NCBI GenBank assembly: GCA_013396525.1
Contig: VWYX01000904.1
Span: forward strand, 276,552 to 340,551
Source: Chaetorhynchus papuensis
Lineage: Eukaryota; Chordata; Aves; Passeriformes; Rhipiduridae
DNA: 64,000 bases
Direction: 5' to 3'
Shown here: positions 58,601 through 64,000 of the stretch, in pieces
Layout: each line of letters starts with the position of its first letter
Position numbering within the stretch: the stretch's first letter is position 1
Program-made: the position numbers and the translations under genes
Notes under the pieces: model-generated
Databases searched by the model: none
Told to the model about the DNA's origin: nothing
Seen by the model: the letters and a program-made list of their open reading frames with translations, nothing else

Positions 58601-61600
58601 GCTTTTTTGAAAATAGATTCAAAGTTTACAAACAAAAGAGGAGTGCAGAAAACCTGAGAATAATCACAATCTGCCTAATATTTTAAGTAATATAAAATAC
58701 CATGAGCCTCAGGAAGAAAATACTACAAACCTGATACAGGAAAATCTTTGTTTACTTAATGCAGTTCTGACTCCTTATCCATTATTTATTTATATAAGTA
58801 TCGCACGAATTTCCCCAGCCAAGCTGTTGGGGCTGCCAACATGAATAGCTTTCCACATCTGCTGCCAACTGATGTCTCCCCTGATGGTATACAGAGCTGA
58901 AGACCAAAAATTTCACGTAGAGCAGAATTAGCTCTTTAATAAATGGGTCTGCAGAGCACTTCAGCATAGAATAAAGCAGCTGTTTCAGTGGTCATGTGGC
59001 TGCTGGCAATTGTCTCCAAGACTTGCCTGTGCCACATCTCATCAAGGTGTTACCTGCTGCTTCCAACACAAGGCTCCATTTTTGCATTCTTAAATAATAT
59101 TTTAAGTGAAATGGGGACCTTGAAGGGGGTATTTATGTTGCTCAAATTCTGTGTTGTTTGGGGAATGAGACTAAATTCTAACCTTTAGAGCTCAGTGAAA
59201 ACTTGTCATGCTTTTCTTGAAAGCCACTTCAGCATGTTCAGGATTTTGCATGTGCACAGGGGAACGTCTCCTGGTACACCCTGCAACAAATGGAACTCCC
59301 GGATTCACTCATACATCTTAGACATGTCAGCTGAGGTCTTACTGTCTCACAGGGACCACTGAGCTAATTCTGTCAAATTCCCTTTGCCCCCAGTGGAAAT
59401 TTGCCAAAAATTAAATTTTTTAAAAAATTGTGGACCATGCTCTGTGTTAGGGTGAAAAACGAACTGTCTTGGTAGCTGCAACGTTTGTGTGCCAGGAATT
59501 GTTGTGTGATATTTTAAAAGGTGCTTTCTTTTGGCCGCTGTTCCCAGTGAAATCAGTCAGTGATTAAACTTCCATTGACCTCAGTGGGAACAGATTTAAA
59601 CTCACATTAAGCATTTTAAAATCCAAGTATGCAGGTTTTACATATTGGACAACATACCTTTCCAAGCTCTGTTATAAACCTTCTTCTCCCATCAAATGTA
59701 TTGGCAATGCATCTTTTGCAGTAGATATTGGAAGAGACTGAAGAAGTGCAATTGTTTTTCAGTGTAACTTAAATAAATTAAGTATAATGCCACGGGCTGA
59801 ATGAGAAGATACAATTTTTTACAAGCTCATAATATTTTCCTTTGTCTTAGAATGTCTTAGAATTGTTCATTAAACTTTAAGCAGTGTACAGCACACAGCA
59901 TCTGACATAACTGCTGTGCCAACACTGCCGTGTCTGCCCCATCACACGGCAAACCAGACATGACTTTTTAATGAAAAACAATAAAAAATGTTCATCAATT
60001 ATTAAAGTTTTCTTTTCAGTATGCATGGCCAAAAGAACCATATAAATGAAAATATCACTTCCTACATGTCACTTACACTAAATATTTTGGTTTTCTTATT
60101 ATAAGCCCAGCCACCCCAATACCTTGTTTAGAGCATTGTTTGACAACAATACTTTACTTTTTTAGGCATGAAGGAATTCAAAACCCTCACTACTGTGCAA
60201 CACACAGCTATGGCCTAGGGCTAAAAAAATAAATACCTGCTTTTCACAGAATGCATTAGGCAGTTTAGCCTTTATAGAAATAAAGTCTTTCTCTATATCC
60301 TCTATTTGAATCTTTTCAGAAAGAAACAAAAGGTCTCTGAAACATTAAATATTTTTGAATGTGGCAATGTTAATAAAACTGATGGCCCACAATATGGAGA
60401 GGGTAATTAGTCCTGCAGTCCAGCACTCCCTCCCATGAGTGGGAACCCTCTCCCTGTGCAGATCCCAGTGACCTGAAGGTCATTCCTCTGTGCAAGGACA
60501 TTTGCTACAAGGTCACTAAGCTTTTTTTAAACTAAAGAGAAAACAAGGAAACTGCTTTCCTCTTCTGCCAACTTCTCTTCAGAGCATCACCATATCCCTT
60601 CCAAACTTTTGCTGCCTCTTGTCCCAAGCTATAACCTGAGGAGTAGAAACTTCTTTCATTCTTTGACCTTCACTGCCTTCCATAAAAAGGCAACTTAACT
60701 TTATCGAGGCAGAAAAGACCCTCCTTTGACCTTATCTTCAGTTTTTCTCCATTCATGGATGCCAAAGGAGAATGATGAGGAAATTTGTTGTTTCCTTCTT
60801 CCCCGCCTCATTCCCAGTCACATCTCCCTCTTTCCCAAGAGCAGGCACAGCAGCTCTTGCAAAATCTTATCTCCCCAGTGCCTCACCCTATACATCCTAT
60901 AGTTCCCTTATCTCAGCCGAGATAACAGCCCAGCGGGTGCAGGGGGTATTAGCTCATTCTGGGGTTCTGGAGTGGGTCTGAGGTGAGTGTGTCACCCAAG
61001 AGCTACAAACACCATTTCCCGTGCTATCCATATATTGGAATGTTGGAAAATCTAACATTCAAATACTGGCGAGCCAAGCTTGGCTCAGTGCGAGAGTGAA
61101 AGAGATCACAGCCCAGGGAAGGATGGCTGCAGGCCATAAATGCAAATAGCTGTGCATTAGCAACCTGTTATTCCCATAAAGTTTAAATCAAACACTGGTC
61201 AGCTGAAGGTCATCAAAGAAAGAAAGTCCTTAGTTCTCCTTTAGGCTGCTCTGAAAGGCTGATACTCACCAGTGTGGGGTATGGTGGACTAAGAGGAAAC
61301 CATGCAGATTTAAAAGATTTGGTTTTGAAAAAAAGAAAATTGATTTGCTGAGTATTATGGTGAGCCCAATCAATGCAAGCAAAGCAGTAACAGACTATAA
61401 ATTACCAGAAACAACAAAAAAAATCCTTGTTGATTGGAGTGACTATTGTCAATGCATATCATTTACCCAGCAAACAGAGAGAGCGTTCACAGCACAAACG
61501 TTATAAAAGGGCCAAACTTTCTAGAGTGCTCTGGATCCTTTGCCAGCTTTTGTAAGCTGAGTTCAAGAAGTGTGAAGCTACTTATTGTCAAAGGGCTGCC

Positions 61601-62356
61601 TGCTGACTGTGAATAGTCACCTCTGAAAAGAGCTAGAGGGGATGTGGAGGTTATTTCTACAAGCCTTTAACTCAGAGCTCCTTGAGGCAGCAGAGGAGGC
61701 TCTGCAATACCTCGGTGCAGGTACAGCACATCAGGTCACTGTGGGATGAAACAGCTTCTGAATAAACAGATCTGCTTAACCTGACTGTTGTCTCCTGCAT
61801 GAACCAAACCAGGCTTGCTGGCAGTACAAATACCAATCTTTTTTTCATCTCCACTGCTGCATGAGTAGAAATTTGCTGGATTTAAATAAAACGGAAAAAA
61901 AGACACTTAATCCTTGACAAAATTGCCTGTGACCAAGGTATGCCTTCTATATCAAGACAAAGATTATAAACCTTACCTGGTAAATTAATTTAACATTACA
62001 AACTAGCAAAACGAACCCAGGGAGGCTGAACGTTTTGGTCAGAGCTGCACATCACCATGATAGCTTCAGAAAATGAAATGCTGATGTGCACTAGAATAGC
62101 TGGAGGACAAAGTAGTTTCTTTGGAAAGTGTTTGAGCTTGTGACTCTTTCAGACTTTATCAGGGAACTAATTTTCCTTCATAGTTACCAAACAATAGGAA
62201 AGATCATAAAAGCCCAAAACTGGCCTACTGAGAAGCATCTATTACACCTGGCCCCAGGGAAGGATGGCAGAATGTATGAAAAATTCTGAAGAGAAAAGTG
62301 CCTCTATGCGGAAATTACCAAATCCAGTACATTCACATAAACACTCATATAAGTAT
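55615..62356. other. Intronic sequence, no gene seen
   Basis: Holds a purine-only GAAA/GGAAA tract at 57016-57062. Nothing else recognised. Confidence 0.35.
57016..57062 (+). repeat. Purine-only (GAAA)n-like tract
   Basis: About 46 bp of nearly pure A/G on the plus strand (agaaaaagaaagaaaagaaa and onward). Confidence 0.85.
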
Positions 62357-62389
62357 GTTTATATTTATGAACGGTTTATATTTATGAAC
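62357..62389 (+). repeat. Tandem duplication of gtttatatttatgaac
   Basis: Two perfect 16-bp copies separated by a single g (period 17). Confidence 0.95.
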
Positions 62390-63971
62390 ATATTGCTATT
62401 GCATTATCTTCCTTGGCTTCTTCGTAAAGTTAAAAGGAAAACCAAACAGTACTGGTCTTTGTCTGATGTTGACTTTATTTATTTGTTTATTGCCAAGCAG
62501 AAGCCTAAAGGATGTGTAAAGTATCTGTTGTGACACACAGCACTTCCTTACTAGATCAAATCTAGGTCTCCACAGACAGCAGACAAGAGCACAAAAGGGG
62601 AAGTGCAGATGAACTCACACTAGAATTAGAAAAAGAAAGGATTTAAAGCTGAAGGATTTGAGGGAAAACATCCACTGTGATACATTTTCCATTCACCATT
62701 AGGCTGCCCTTGGGAGGGAGAGAATCAAGAAGCTGTGAAACAGAGTTTTAAATGTGCTTCCCAGGACATGAGGAACCACTAGACCTCCATCAGACAGACT
62801 TTTGACAGGTCTCCCTGTTAGCATATCCAATAAATAAAAATAAAAACGGCTCCAGCTGGCAGACCATTGTTTCTATGGCAGCATAGATCAAGACCACTCA
62901 GAACTCTTTGAAGACTTTGAAACCAAACTATTTTCTAAAACCATGGGAAGCACATGGCACAGATATGGCATCACTCTTAGCTTGGAGCTGGGTAGAGACA
63001 GCTGCCTCCTCTCTGCTCTCTGCTTGCTTTCCTGGGGAGACACCTCAGTATCTGGGACTCTCAGGACTCAGCAAGCATAAAACCATCCCGGCACAAACCA
63101 AAGGGTCTGAGCAACAAGGCCAACACAACAAATCTTAAATGTTTAGTAAAATGGTTTTTATAATTTTCGGCGTGGTAATGTTAATTATCACTGTTCCTCA
63201 TTCTGTCCATGCAGATATAGAGTAGAGAGCTGATTATTCCATTCAGTTCTTCTAAATTTGAACCCTTTTATATGAGGTACGTCAGCTTCTATTGTCCTGT
63301 TCCTTTTGGGGAGGCTCTACTCTGATTTTTTGCAAATCTTTAGAGAACACTTGCAGCAGGACAGCTTCCACCATGTCAAGAAATGGGTGTTGGAATATTG
63401 CTTTGTAAAGTCAGAGAAAAGGGTTGATTTGGAAGTGATTAAAGACTGAGAGCTACAGAAGCTTTGAGGATGGAATATAGTGTTTTACACAATAAGTGTT
63501 CCCTGCTTAGGCTCTCTTGTTTCTTTACCAGATTACAAAGGGTTTTTCCAATGGGCAAAAGCAGAAGGGGCAGATTGAGCTCAGGGAATTGGTTTTAAAT
63601 AAGGCTGTGTTCTCTTAATCTCTTGTTTCTAGAAGAAAATCCATCAGAAGAGAGATAAATCCATGGCAATGAAAATACATGCATTATACCAGTATTGGTA
63701 AAGTATATATTTATTTTTGAATGCCCTTAGCAAGCTTAATATGAACTGACTGACTTTAATAAAGGAAATATTTGCACTCTTGTTGATTACTCATGTATGG
63801 ATTTTCATCCTTTGCTTTCCACATTTCAGTCTCAGAAACTAAGCAAGAGCATCTCCTTTTCTGCACATTTTTAAACAGCAGGTTCTTTGCAGCACCCAAG
63901 TCAGACAGCAAAAATCAGCTACATAAGGCAAAGCTGGATAATTCATCACCTTCCCCTGTGGGTCCCACCAA
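62390..63971. other. Intronic sequence, no gene seen
   Basis: Unique sequence up to the LTR start at 63972. No exon or repeat recognised. Confidence 0.35.
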
Positions 63972-64000
63972 TGCCACGATGATTTTTGTCTTTTCTTTTA
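63972..64000. mobile_element. Start of a second LTR of the 13231 family, cut by the window end
   Basis: The last 29 bases match 13231-13259 at 28 of 29 positions (tgcca[t/c]gatgattttt and onward), in the same orientation. The flanks before it are unrelated, which supports independent insertion and fixes the LTR's TG terminus. Confidence 0.75.

Noticed and set aside
1..64000. tRNA, rRNA, CRISPR array, prokaryotic operons, further NCKAP5 exons
   Set aside because: Looked for by eye on both strands; no cloverleaf consensus boxes, regular spaced repeats, ribosome-binding-site-led gene strings, or matches to the known flanking NCKAP5 peptide were seen.

Overview
The window looks like nuclear DNA from a bird, probably a songbird. 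It is AT-rich and mostly non-coding. The repeats are of avian type: a chicken-repeat-1 (CR1) LINE 3' end with the last part of ORF2, a short CR1 3' tail, and two LTRs with TG...CA ends that I recognise, by inference, as songbird-type endogenous retrovirus LTRs. There is no bacterial-style gene packing, and no rRNA, tRNA or CRISPR array. One run of 550 N's (13500-14049) marks an assembly gap.

The only coding sequence I can support is one 74-bp exon on the minus strand at 9061-9134. It encodes about 25 residues beginning EYMDSNKYIEHL, which match the N-terminal coiled-coil region of NCKAP5 (Nck-associated protein 5). The compact paralogue NCKAP5L is a less likely match. The exon has a strong acceptor and, on my preferred model, a non-canonical GC donor. 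It is alone in 64 kb, which fits NCKAP5, known for very large introns. The rest of the window is therefore best read as intron: downstream intron below 9061 and upstream intron above 9134, in transcript order on the minus strand.

Layout. 1-9056 is downstream intron with a small isolated CpG-dense patch (about 3360-3520), an AT-rich block with homeodomain-like motifs (about 3620-4660), and a splice-bounded open segment at 4912-4966 that could be a cryptic exon. 9061-9134 is the exon. 9135-64000 is upstream intron with a 66-bp CR1 tail (11638-11703), an LTR containing the assembly gap (13231-14173), a solo LTR (16020-16463), a 293-bp CR1 fragment (18370-18662), and the first 29 bases of another LTR of the 13231 family, cut by the window end (63972-64000). 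Microsatellites, short tandem duplications and small hairpins are scattered throughout. Interpretable repeats cover only about 2 kb.

I found no previously undescribed multi-gene system. The most useful leads are the GC-AG splice site at the NCKAP5 exon, the isolated intronic CpG patch, and the possible frame-compatible extra exon at 4912-4966.
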